Below are positions 45,819 to 56,508 of a stretch of DNA of 64,000 nt, piece after piece. The DNA is taken from positions 62,001 to 126,000 of the forward strand of contig JAYMGJ010000020.1 in assembly GCA_037178675.1 (NCBI GenBank), in the 5' to 3' direction. Under the pieces are notes generated by a model. The model was given only the letters and a program-made list of their open reading frames with translations, searched no databases and had not been told where the DNA came from. A program made the translations under genes and the position numbers. The DNA is from Scleroderma bovista. Lineage: Eukaryota > Basidiomycota > Agaricomycetes > Boletales > Sclerodermataceae. The stretch's first letter is position 1; each line of letters opens with the position of its first letter.

Positions 45819-47264
45819 ATGGCCACATCATCCAAGGTCTCGTTCACTGTTCGACGTCCCACACCACAATCTCGGCCCTCATCTTCGGGGCCAGAATCGG
45901 ATGGCCAGTTCAAAATACCTGCACTCCCTCGTCATCTGAGGGGCGAGAGGTCTGGCACAGGAAGCCCACTCGTGGGTTCACGAGAAGGGTCTGATGACGA
46001 TGGCGACACAGGACTGGTTTTCTCGAACGGAACCATCCGCAAAAATGGTGCCAAAGAACCTGACTCAAGCGACGACGACGATGCAAGTGTCGAAGAAGAA
46101 CTCGTCACAGAATTCGACCACTTCAGTGTTCAGCGGTGCGTTCATTCCTGTGTTGCATCACATTTCGGTGAGATTGAGCTCACATAAGTCTCTACATGTG
46201 ACCGATTTCATTTTGCATCGCACAATCTTAGTGATAAGAAGAGGAAAGCACCTGAACCAGCACTGGTGATACCCTCGCTGCCAAACCCGGACTGGCGCGA
46301 GACGGCTAGAAGACGCCGCGCTACCACTGGCACACACACTGCTCGTTCCCGACCCTCTTTTGTCCCGGATTCGGCCCGTGCTGTTACAGGCGCAGATGGA
46401 AGCGTAGGGGGTCTTGGAACAAGGGATACTATTAACTCAGGGCCCCAACTTGTGGGTCTGCAAGTGAGCAAACGGCTTAAAGCAGAGTTCGAGGAAGGAG
46501 ACATGGTAAGGATAGAAACATCGACGCTCGTTGAAACTACAGAAGAACCAAAAATGGAGGTAGAAGAAACCGAGGACCAAAAGGCGATGCGCGCGCTCCT
46601 TGCTGGTGACGATAGTTCCTGCATCGATATCGACGCCATCCCTGTCCCGCCTCTTACTGAGACCGACGCGCTTCGTCAGGATGTCGAATCGTTGCCAGAA
46701 TGTGCCACTGCAGACGACTATGCCCGGGTCCCTGTGTCTGCTTTTGGCCTCGCCATGCTCCGCGGGATGGGTTGGTCGGAAGGAACAGTAGCGTCGAAAT
46801 CGGATAAGGGCAAAAAGCATGGCCTCGTCGAACCCTATTTTCCCCAAGCACGACCTGCTCTCCTTGGTATTGGTGCCAAAGAACAGGAAGTCCTCGACGA
46901 TGGGACTGGTAAACACAAGAAGAGAAGCAAGGACAAACGCTATATCCCAATAGTGAGGAGGGATGGCGGAGAAGAGAGTGGCGGTAGCAGGTCTGGTACG
47001 GTCTCGAGAAGATCTTCCAGATCACCTCCGGCAAGAGATGGAGACGAGCGTGCTAGTAGGACACGGAGTCGGAATGGCGATCGTAATCGGGAAGGCGGCC
47101 GTGATTATAAGGAAAGGGACTATGATGGGAGAGCTCGCGACCGTGACAGAAAGAAGGAGTACAGCGATCGGGATAGGGGAGACCGGGAGTATGACTCGAG
47201 GAGAAGGAGAGACTACCACGAGGATGTAGCCAGCGATCGCAACTGCCGAGACAGAGAACGATAG
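45819..47264 (+). CDS. SPP2: Pre-mRNA-splicing factor SPP2/GPKOW-type G-patch protein
   Basis: Spp2 activates the helicase Prp2 through its G-patch before the first splicing step. Exons 45819-46135 and 46232-47264 give 449 residues. The N-terminus has the short conserved stretch SSKVSFTVRRP. The G-patch region reads VPVSAFGLAMLRGMGWSEG, followed by PYFPQARPALLGIGAKE, as in this family. The tail is rich in Arg, Asp, Ser and Glu (RD/RS-like), common in splicing factors. The family identity is clear; the tail is longer than in yeast, which is usual for basidiomycetes. Confidence 0.9.
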
Positions 47265-47479
47265 CTATTACACAGGACTCTGTACATTTATTTTTTACCA
47301 AATGGTGGATGACCCCCGTGTCCGAGCCCTGCTTGACTGGATTGGTGGGAGATTGAGCGGGTCCTATTTCTCGTAGATCCGCACTTGCCAATCCCAGCCT
47401 CCTCCTATGAGATGCCGCCCGTGAGGTAAAAAGGCCATCACCACCACCACCGTCTATTCCCTGCATCACTCTCCGAGAA

Positions 47480-50446
47480 ATGCCCTCTCCGTCGCCTGGC
47501 CGGACCTTTGCTAACCAGGACAATCTACCGAAGCTGCCCATTCCGCCCTTGGAAGATACCTGCAAGCGTTATCTGACAGCGCTTCGTGCATTGCAGGACG
47601 ATCGCGAACATGCAACGACTACCCGCGCAGTCCAACGCTTCCTCGCAGAAGAGGGTCCTCAGCTTCAGCAGCGTCTGAAGGAGTGGGCAGCTGACCGAGC
47701 AAGGTGTGCTTAGAAGTATCCACTGTCCTATGAGACCTAATGACCCCTATCCATCGTCTAGCTATATCGAAGACTTCTGGTAATTCGACACATAGTCCAA
47801 GTTTAATGGCTGAATCCACCCTCTGTCCAGGTATGAAAGCTACCTGTCACACAGCGACCCGGTCGTCCTGGCGCTCAACCCGTTCTTTGTGCTGGAGTAT
47901 GCTGCAGTCCCTAATGTAGTTTCTGTCGCCTGATCTAGGCTGCTGGCAGGAACGACCCGACGCCGGATCGTGGATCTCAACTACCTCGTGCGGCTGCACT
48001 CATTATTTCGTCCCTTGGCTTCATACACGATCTCCGACATGGATTGTTGGACCCGGACGCTTTCCGCAACCGTGCCCTTGACATGGACCAATACACGCGG
48101 CTATTCGGCACTGCGAGGATACCCACAGAGGCAAGATCTGATCCATCATTATTACCACCTCATGAGCGTAACTGACCAGTACCATAGAGAGGATGTAAGA
48201 TGGTCGTCAATGGTGAGGCACGTCACATTGTGGTGCTCCGCCGAGGACAGTTCTGTGAGTCTTTTTGTTGTAAACGCGGGCTTTTGAAAATTATCTAACT
48301 GCGGGAAATGCAGACTGGTTTGATGTGCTGGACGAGGAAAATCGTCCACTTTTAACCGAACGCGAGGTCCTCCGAAACCTTCAGGCCATTGTCCAGGACG
48401 CGGATAAGACCCCTATTACAGAGGCGCGTCCTTCCCTCTGTCGGAGCTCCAGTCACTTCCTGACTTATACTACAGGTTGCTCGTAATGCGATAGGTGTTC
48501 TTACGACAGAAAACAGAAGAACTTGGTCAAGCTTAAGGCACACACTTGCGGAGGACGAAACTAACGCTGCCTGCCTGCGTCTTGTAGACGATGCTCTGTT
48601 CGTCGTATGTCTCGATGACGCTGCTCCTGCATACAACGAGGCTGGAGTGCAAGGAAGTAAGCTTGGAACAAAGGGAGAAGATCTTGCGGCTTTGTGCTCC
48701 AATTTCTTGTGTGGGACGTACGATCTGAGAGAGGGTGTCCAAGTTGGGACGTGTACCAACAGATGGTATGACAAGGTCTGTCTTCGGCTGCATCAGAAAG
48801 GCCGGCGTTGAACAAGACAGTACAGCTCCAAATTATCGTCTGTGCAGATGGTGCAGCTGGAATCAACTTCGAGCACACTGGTGTCGATGGCCACACCGTC
48901 CTCAGGTCTTGGGCCGCTATGCATTTTTGTCCTTGGTTTACTGACCTGTTCTATTCAGATTCGCGGCGGATGTATTCACGGAAGGGCTCATGTTGCTTGC
49001 TCGTTCGATCAACCCTTCAGCACCCACGCTCTTCCATGCCCCTCTGTCACCGTACGCCAGATCTTATAAACCCGCGGTCATCAACGGGAAATACACCACC
49101 GCGACTCGATCTGCAAACAGGTCCGCTCCGCTATTTCGGGAATACGACACGGCTCCAGCCAAGCTCATATGGACATTGACTCCGCCTATCCGGGTCGGCA
49201 TTCGCTTTGCGGAGACACGTCTGAGCGATCTCATTTGCCAAAACGACTGCCAAGCACTAGAATTCAAAGGATATGGAAAGAACTTCATTACTAGCCATGG
49301 TTTCAGCCCAGATGCATTCGTGCAAATGGCGTTTCAGGCAGCGTATTTCGGGCTCTATGGTGTGTATTTCACTGCGATTCCATGTACAGGAAGTCGATTT
49401 TGACATAATTCGAAGGGAGGACAGAATGCACATACGAGCCCGCCATGACGAAAGCCTTTTTACATGGGCGGACCGAAGCCATTCGGACGGTGCAGCCAGA
49501 AAGTGTGGAATTTACCAAGGTATGTACATACTACATTGTATGGGGCCTGGACCATTGCATAAATCCTTGTCTCGCGCCTATAAGACGTTCTTCTCCGAGG
49601 CGTCCATTGAAGAGAAGGTTAATGCTTTACGCAAAGCATGTGAGCGTCATGTCGCTTTAACGAAAGAATGCAGTCAGGGTCTAGGCCAAGATAGGTTAGT
49701 CTATTTGTAAAAGGATAACGGGGCTCCTTGTTTGACCGCCGCCCTAGGCACCTTTACGCACTTTATTGCCTGCATCTACGTCAGCTTAGTGGGAACCTGG
49801 ACCCACATCCCGACGACCCGGTTCCGGAAGATGCAAACGGGGGGCAGAAGCCATTGCCGTCGATCTTTGCGGACCCTGGCTGGAATCTTCTTGGCACCTC
49901 TATTCTTTCGACTTCAAACTGCGGAAACCCCGCACTCCGTCTTTTCGGTTTTGGACCCGTTGCGGCCGATGGGTATGGACTCGGGTACATTATCAAAGAG
50001 AATGGCATAAGCGTGTAGGCCATGGCTTTCCAATCTCTGGATTTTCCAGCTAACCTTTCCTTCAGTGTTGCGTCCTCGAAGCACCTGCAAACTCGGCGAT
50101 TCCTGGATACACTGCAGAGCTACTTGTTTGAAATCCAGCGCCTCCTTGTTCAACTGTACTTGTCGGCCAACGAGCACCCAGCACCATTTGTCGATCACTC
50201 TGGAGTACTTCGGGACTCCAAAACCGGCCGGGCGATCAACGGAGGTAGTAAACCGGAAAACGGAGACAGTGAGGACGATGAGGGCTATGAGACGATGCGT
50301 ATGTTTCCCCCCAGTCCAGTGCGATAGAAATCTCATTCTGTGTCTTAGCGGGATATTCTTTCTTTGACAGCGGAGATATAGAGCTCCTTGGTGGCCGGAA
50401 GCGCAGTGCATATGCGAATATTGGTGCGTTTGCGATTGCTTTCTAA
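47480..50446 (+). CDS. Carnitine O-acetyltransferase
   Basis: This enzyme transfers acetyl groups between CoA and carnitine and lets acetyl units leave peroxisomes or enter mitochondria. Fourteen exons join to about 752 residues: 47480-47703, 47762-47779 (18 nt), 47831-47896, 47950-48130, 48188-48254, 48314-48423, 48476-48775, 48826-48905, 48959-49359, 49416-49519, 49585-49694, 49748-50014, 50066-50298 and 50349-50446. It opens with LPKLPIPPLEDTCKRYL. The catalytic His lies in INFEHTGVDGHT (about residue 339). Other blocks are YDTAPAKLIW, YEPAMTKAFLHGRTEAIR and SSKHLQTRRFLDTL. Two introns start with GC: 48131-48187 and 48424-48475. The last junction is uncertain; splicing from 50415 would move the stop to 50468. 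No SKL-type ending is seen. Confidence 0.93.
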
Positions 50447-50742
50447 TGATTTCGCCAGAGCTGAGTAAGGTTGACGCCATTACTTGGCGTGTTCCGGTCC
50501 CCCCTCAGGCAGGGTGTTACCGTTGTCTGAATACTGACGCATCTTTTATGCCATGTACAGTGTGTACTAAATACCAGTTCGATGTACAGTATTGGTGCAG
50601 TGGAGAACCATGACGCCTTGTCTGATTCGTGATCATCGCAAATAAGAGACAACTGAGATAAACCAATGATATCAGCACTTTCCCTCCTGTGTCGTGGCGT
50701 CTGTAATCCTTTCTTCCCGACCACCAGCTTATCGTCGTCGAC

Positions 50743-51546
50743 ATGGCCCACACTCTTCCCCCGCTCCCCTATGCTTACAATGCCCTTGAGCCCTACATCT
50801 CGGAGCAGATCATGAAGCTCCATCACACGAAGCACCACCAGACCTACGTCAATGCGCTCAATGCAGCCGAAGCGGCATATGCCAAAGCATCGACACCCAA
50901 GGAGCGCATCGCCCTCCAGGCAGCTCTCCGTTTCAACGGTGGAGGTATGTACCCGTCGGATGATCCTGTTATCTTATCTCCGATCTTCCTCTGGCATAGT
51001 CTAACGTCGTTATCACCCTGCTAGGCCACATTAACCACTCGCTTTTCTGGAAGAACCTCGCCCCCTCCGCGGCGGCGCAAAAGGGCCACGGTGGTGCTTT
51101 GCGTGACGGTCCCTTGAAGGAGGCCATCGTGCAAGCGTTTGGCTCTGTCGAGAACATGCAGAAGCAGTTCAACGCTACCACTGCCGCTATCCAGGGCTCT
51201 GGATGGGGCTGGCTCGTACGTAGTAGACAAGTGTACGTGTTGAACATTTGAAACTGACCGTCACACAGGGATACAACCCCACGACCAAAACTCTTGAGAT
51301 TGCCACCACACCCAACCAGGATCCTCTTTTGACCCACGTTCCTATTATCGGTGTTGATATCTGGGAGCATGCGTTCTATCTTCAATACCTCAATGTCAAG
51401 GCTGATGTGAGAGTGATTTCTCCGTCTTACGTGTGTCCCTGAATTGATATCTCGCATTACAGTACCTGACCGCCATCTGGAATGTCGTCGACTTCCATGA
51501 GGCTGAACAGAGATACGTTGAGGCGTGCCAATCTTCCAAGCTGTAA
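50743..51546 (+). CDS. Manganese superoxide dismutase, probably cytosolic
   Basis: Converts superoxide to hydrogen peroxide and oxygen. Exons 50743-50944, 51025-51215, 51269-51406 and 51463-51546 give 204 residues, the size of a mature Mn-SOD. Metal ligands are visible in [13 protein letters not shown] (His), HINHSLFW (His) and [12 protein letters not shown] (Asp and His); GSGWGWLG is the Mn-type signature. The protein begins at [15 protein letters not shown], directly at the mature domain, so there is no mitochondrial presequence and a cytosolic or peroxisomal place is likely. A decayed partial copy follows at 51905-52078. Confidence 0.95.
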
Positions 51547-51904
51547 AACATCGCGCGCTTTTAACTACTGTTTGCAAAGAGCGAAGTTACTATTGATACG
51601 TGTGTATGCATTTGAGCGAAGGCTGTCAGTTCTTCTGTAAACACAATTGAGTATATCAGCGATTTGCTCCTGTCTCATTCATTCTTCCTCTTATCAAGTA
51701 CTGCAGCAGCCTCTGGCGGATGTCATCCGGCCACATCCCAGACTCTGCTACGATGACCTTCAGTCCTACAATTGGGCTCTATCGCAGCCATTGGATAAGA
51801 GATTGATTCTCTTATCTTCCATCCTTTTTTATGTAATCCCGGCCTAGTCCAATATTGTCACCGGAGGTCCCCAGACTGAGGAAACTAGTACGTAGCCTGG
51901 CGAC
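51547..51904. other. Spacer between the SOD gene and its decayed copy
   Basis: No gene is seen. I also find no trace of SOD exon 1 here, so the duplicated fragment begins later. Confidence 0.45.
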
Positions 51905-52078
51905 TTGCAGAAGGCTATCGAATCCCCGTTTGGCTGTCACGATGGGCCTGGCAAAGGAGTTCAAAGCTGCCGCTGTTTAAATCCATTCAGGACACCTAAT
52001 TCGATGACCACATTTCAGTATTTGAATGTCATCGACTTCCAGGAGGCAAGAAGATACGTTGGCTTATCCGAGCTGTAA
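51905..52078 (+). pseudogene. Decayed partial copy of the Mn-SOD gene
   Basis: Two short blocks echo the neighbouring SOD gene in order. At 51909-51975, AAGGCTATCG...CCGTTTGGCTGT...AGTTCAA...GCTGCCGCT parallels the exon 2 stretch coding for [10 protein letters not shown]...KQFNATTAA. At 52016-52078, after a TTTCAG that matches the real acceptor, ATGTCATCGACTTCCAGGAG...AGATACGTTG...GAGCTGTAA parallels exon 4 ([16 protein letters not shown]...KL stop). The intervening parts are deleted and the frame is broken, so this is a relic of a tandem duplication. Confidence 0.72.
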
Positions 52079-52800
52079 ACGTTGCACTGATCTGGCGGAA
52101 AAAATATTGAAGTCATCACACTGTAGGACCATTATGTAAGCGACGGTAATCTAAACATAGTCTTCTGAAACCGTGTGTAGTATTAGAACCAACTCGTGCC
52201 ACATCATCTTGTCACTGTCTGAGACTGTCGCCCAGTTAAAGGCAAGTCATGAACACACCCATGGGTATGATGGCGGTATTGTCCCGGATCTTCCTTGTCA
52301 TACCATGTCCGTCTGTGCCTCGTTAGCCAAGTCCGCCAATGGGCGGACTCCGTCCTACTCCGTCCTGATCGAATATTTGACGTTGGCGCCATGTACTCTC
52401 GTATACTTGTCTTGGCCCTGTTGTGGGTCCCAAACTAAACTCCGAACCTTTCCGCTCACGCTGTCTTCAGGCCAGGCCATCATTTGTCACATTGCTGTCA
52501 TAACGTTCCCAGTCTGTTGTAATAGCCTAGCCATGTTAACAACATTTTGGTGAGCACGAGCACATGGCGGCCATTCAATGTCCTTACCACGCAGTTTTGT
52601 CTTCCCATTATGAACAAATTTAGAGAAGATCATTTCGAAGGCCGGCGCACATACCGCTTAAGTGTGAAACCTTTGATTAAGGTTATCGGCCAGAGCGTGC
52701 CGCAGTCAAGACTCAAGAGCCATTATTAATTACCCCCGACGGTTCACTTAAAGACCATCAAAAATGCAGTTGCAACTTGTCTCCCCCCCTGGAACGCACA
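52079..52800. other. Region without a supported gene
   Basis: The frame 52173-52553 (plus) has no motifs and poor coding character. It contains the promoter of the ICMT-like gene. Confidence 0.4.
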
Positions 52801-53578
52801 ATGGTGGACTTCGACACCTCAACGGCAGAGTTGTTGCTCCGGCTCGCGGTCGTGCTGAGTACGACATGGTCGCTCCAGGTCACTTCAAGCAACCCCAACC
52901 CAGTTCCCAGTAAAGAGGAAAAGAGGAAGGTGTCAGTAGTGGAGCGCCGCACAAGGAACACCTTACATTTTATGATACAGGTGTGTACATCTCATTAGTG
53001 ACCTATGAAGCTCTGATGACTTACGAGCACGAACGCACGAACGGCAGTCCACCTATCGCCTTGTTGGGACTCTCGAGACCATAGTCATCGTTGTGCGGCT
53101 TGTCGTGCGCATGCGGTCAAGGACCGACCTACTGACAGGAACATGCGTCGACAACCTCGGACTTAGGACTTCCGCCACGATTATTGGGTGCATCCTCGTT
53201 GTAATTGGGGCGCTCACTCGTTTGTGGTGCTACTCAACTCTGGGCCGGTTATTTACGTTCGAGCTCGCGCTCCTCCCACAACATAAATTGGTCACATCTG
53301 GACCATACACTATTGTACGGCATCCATCGTACACGGGCGTAATGCTTGCCTTCGCCGGAGCAATGGTCGTTCATAGCACTCGAGGGGCATTGACATACGA
53401 GTGCCATATGGGGTACTATTTATGGACGCGAATTTGGGGGTTATTGTCAGTCATCACATTCATAGTGGCAGTGGACAGGTGCATCAGGGAGGATGAATTA
53501 CTCCACAAGACGTTTGGGAAAGAATGGGAAAAATGGAGCCGGCGGGTGAGGTGGAGGCTGGTTCCGTGGATCTTTTGA
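52801..53578 (+). CDS. Isoprenylcysteine carboxyl methyltransferase-like membrane protein
   Basis: Members of this ICMT/PEMT-like fold methylate carboxyl groups or lipids using S-adenosylmethionine, in the ER membrane. Exons 52801-52980 and 53048-53578 give 236 residues. The core is easily read: LVTSGPYTIVRHPSYTGVMLAFAGAMVV, then a membrane helix (GLLSVITFIVAVD) and EDELLHKTFGKEWEKWSRRVRWRLVPWIF, which is the family ending. Two further helices precede it (SATIIGCILVVIGALTRLW and the N-terminal AELLLRLAVVLSTTW). The intron acceptor is taken as CGGCAG at 53047, which keeps the frame. It may be a true ICMT for prenylated proteins or one of several mushroom paralogues. Confidence 0.82.
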
Positions 53579-53756
53579 GGCAGCGGGCAGCACTTGACCA
53601 TGAAGTAAATTCTGGATACGCAAACAGTTTCGGGTCATCGCAGTATTTTATTCTCGGACATTGACAACTGTGCTGCGATCGCGAGCATTCCGATCCGACG
53701 ATGTTAAAACCTCAGACCAGTGAAGAAAAAACTTTGGTATCATTAGTGAGCTCATA

Positions 53757-54495
53757 CTATCGCTTCAAGACTATGTTCCCCCTGTAGATCATGCTAAGCA
53801 ACGGCGGCGTGGACATAGAGTACGATACCTTACCTATTTACCATAGCCAACTTGTGAAGCCTGCCCTTCTCCACAGTTGCATTGCTCTCTCCCTGTAGTA
53901 CTCCAATCAATTCCCTAGCCAATCTTATATCGACGGACTTTCCGGGTCTTGATTGACTCGCTGCCAAAATAGCTTTTACACCGGCATGGACGCGCTGCTT
54001 CTCCGTCAGTGCGTAGGGAACCTGCAGTGTCTTCGTCCCATATCTGTGAGAACCGAGTTTTACGGCTGGAGACGCAGTTAGGATGGCCTCCCGCACAATC
54101 GGCATAGGAGGAGCACGCGTCGAAGTGTGAATATGAAGAAGTGTCCGAGAAACAAGGCGTGCAGCTCTGGAGCGGTGGCCATCCTTCATCAGTGCAGACG
54201 TGAGGTAGTGGAGCAGTGGGTCGTCAGCAGGGGGAATAAACGTTTGCGCAAGGGGGTCATCCAGGATGTCTGCAGAGACTTCTGACTGCGACGGCTGCGA
54301 CGGGGGTTCTGAGACAGGTATGTCGCTCAAGTTCAGACCCGTGGTCGAGCCAACGAGTGCGTCCATCATTTCTGCTGATTTTGCGAGCGTTTCTTTGTCG
54401 ACAGAGGAGCTAGCATGTCGTGCAGCTACAAACCCTGCAGGAATTCTGGGAGAGAGTCTCCACGGGACTGATTTCACCAGTTTGGAGGCACTCAT
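53757..54495 (-). CDS. Mitochondrial small-subunit ribosomal protein uS7m
   Basis: uS7m binds the 3' domain of mitochondrial SSU rRNA. Exons 53834-54495 and 53757-53781 give 228 residues. The start MSASKLVKSVPWRLSPRIPAG and the following ARHASSS give a mitochondrial presequence. The S7 domain includes DPLLHYLTSALMKDGHRSRAARLV, VKLGSHRYGTKTLQVPYALTEKQR and HKLAMVNRGNIVLKR. The last eight residues are in a tiny second exon; without that splice the frame would stop at AMVNR. The upstream in-frame Met at 54615 is less likely because it would overlap the promoter shared with QRI7. Confidence 0.85.
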
Positions 54496-54640
54496 GGTGG
54501 TGTCGGTGGCAGTCGCAGTGGCGGTGCAAAAATAAGATCTTCGGACATGCGTCGACTGTCTTCGCTGCGATGTGCGTGACTCAATTCTTGGTACATCGTC
54601 CTGTATAAAAAGCATTTACAGCCTTCCGGGTATGCAGATC
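54496..54640. promoter_or_regulatory. Shared promoter region uS7m/QRI7 with TATA-like box
   Basis: The two divergent genes for mitochondrial translation functions start within about 150 bases. TATAAAAA at 54604-54611 points toward QRI7. Confidence 0.5.
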
Positions 54641-54650
54641 CCGTTCGTTC

Positions 54651-56062
54651 ACAGTGCTGGCTCTGGAGAGCTCAGCCGACGATACTTGTGCAGCGGTGGT
54701 GACGTCCTCCCGCCGGATACTCTCAAACATAGTGGTGAAGCAACTTCATCTGTACGTCTTACAATATAGGTGTTGCTGTTTTTGATGATTGCAAAGACAT
54801 GAGGTGTTCGGCGGGATCCATCCCACTGTTGCAATCGAAGCACACCAGCGTAACATGGTCAGGCATTCGGCTTACATATGCCGTTAATTCTTAAGTATGA
54901 TTCACAGCCGGGGGCCGTACGCAGGGCCCTTGATCATGCGAACGTTACTATGCAGGACATAGACGGAGTCGCGTTTACTAGGGGACCAGGTAATTAAGCC
55001 ATAATCAACACCCATTTCGAAACGATTTCCATTGAAGTTCTCAGGTATTGGTGGGTGTCTTAGCGTGGGGTCGAACGCAGCAAAAACTCTCGCAGCTGCC
55101 CTCAACAAACCACTGGTCGGGGTCCATCACATGGCAGGTCCTTTCATGTTTTAATGTATCGCCGTATCTCATGCGCTATCAGCAAGCACACGCGTTGACA
55201 CCACTGCTTACCACACCCATTGATCAGTTACCAGAGTTTCCATTCCTCACCTTGCTGATCTCTGGTGGCCACACTTTACTTCTTCTTGCGACGTCGAAAA
55301 CGGAGTTCCGCGTGCTTGCTACTACAGTAGATGAAAGCATAGGCCGTTCGTTTGACAAGGTAGCACGTCTTCTGGGACTGCCCTGGGGCACCAAGGGACT
55401 CGGAGCAACCCTTGAGGAGCTTTGCCTGAAGGACATTGCCAATCCCCCGGACGTGGGATCGTTTTCCGTTCCCATGCCAGGGAAGCTTGCTTTTTCATAC
55501 AGCTGTCTCCATTCATCCATAGAACGGTACATAACAAGTGCCAGGACACCCCTCACTGAACCGCATAAGGTTGCACTTGCTCGCGCATTTCAGGACGCGG
55601 CGGCTCGACAGCTGTGCGCAAAGCTTATCTTGGGTTTTAAGCAGCTCGCGATGAGGGATATCAAACCTAAACATGTCATCGTGAGTGGCGGCGTGGCAAG
55701 CAATTCATTCCTAAGGGAAAAGTAAGTGATTTCATGGATACCGGCAGTAGTGGACAGAACTCAATTCCAATTTGTAGGCTGCGGGAAGCATTGGTCACTT
55801 ATGATCCAGGTGCAAATGTCGCGCTCATTTTTCCTCCCCCGGAGCTTTGTACAGGTGATTCCTTCGTTGAAGGTGGAAAATGTACACCTGATGTTTTGGC
55901 ATTTCAGACAATGCAGTGATGATTGGGTGGGCTTCGATGCATCGATTCCTCATGGGAGACTATGATGACTATACCATCGACTTACGTGCGAAGTGGGATA
56001 TCGGGACTATTCCAGTCGTTAAAGACTGTCTGCAAAACCCAAACACCTTCATAGGAGAATAG
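54651..56062 (+). CDS. QRI7: Mitochondrial tRNA N6-threonylcarbamoyladenosine synthase (QRI7/OSGEPL1)
   Basis: Qri7 finishes t6A at position 37 of mitochondrial tRNAs that read ANN codons. The certain part begins at [16 protein letters not shown] near 54654. Exons run to 54751, then 54797-54857, 54908-54989, 55045-55133, 55183-55721, 55778-55854 and 55908-56062. Motifs are [27 protein letters not shown] (metal His pair), [44 protein letters not shown] and [12 protein letters not shown] could not fix the start codon: the frame is open upstream to 54606 without a Met, so a first exon is probably spliced in from before 54630. The intron after VHHM either starts with GC (55134, giving QAHAL) or uses GT at 55138 with another acceptor (giving AAHAL). 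Confidence 0.88.
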
Positions 56063-56508
56063 CTTATACCTCGCACCCCAGGCGTCCCAATTAGTTTCAC
56101 GCAAATTTTTAGTTCCCAAAACAGACCGGGCCACCCAATCTACTGTGTGAATGTCCTTCACATTACTTGTCGTGCCGAAGACTCATGGGTTCATTAGAAG
56201 TTCGGGTTGTTGCCATCATATGTATCACACCAATCGAGCCAGTCGCTTGACCGTTATTGTCATTCAAAGTAGAAGTGGCTATCCTTTTGATATCGCGCAT
56301 TACAGGACAAGGCATCTGCATGACATGCCAGATTACCGACAAAGCCAAGTGCAAACATGCTTTAAAAAATGCAGAAACCATGACATCCAAACTCTTTAAT
56401 GACACGGCGAGCATGGCGAGCAAGGCGTACTGCATTTCGGAGGGCAGTAACACGCAGGGCGATCTGGTGGCGGTAATGAGAAATGCAAGTAATGCGACAC
56501 AAAAAAAA
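56063..56508. other. Region with competing reading frames on both strands
   Basis: A plus frame (56257-56637) reads as a soluble charged protein and a minus frame (56163-56543) as a hydrophobic one. Neither has a known motif, and at most one can be coding. Confidence 0.3.
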
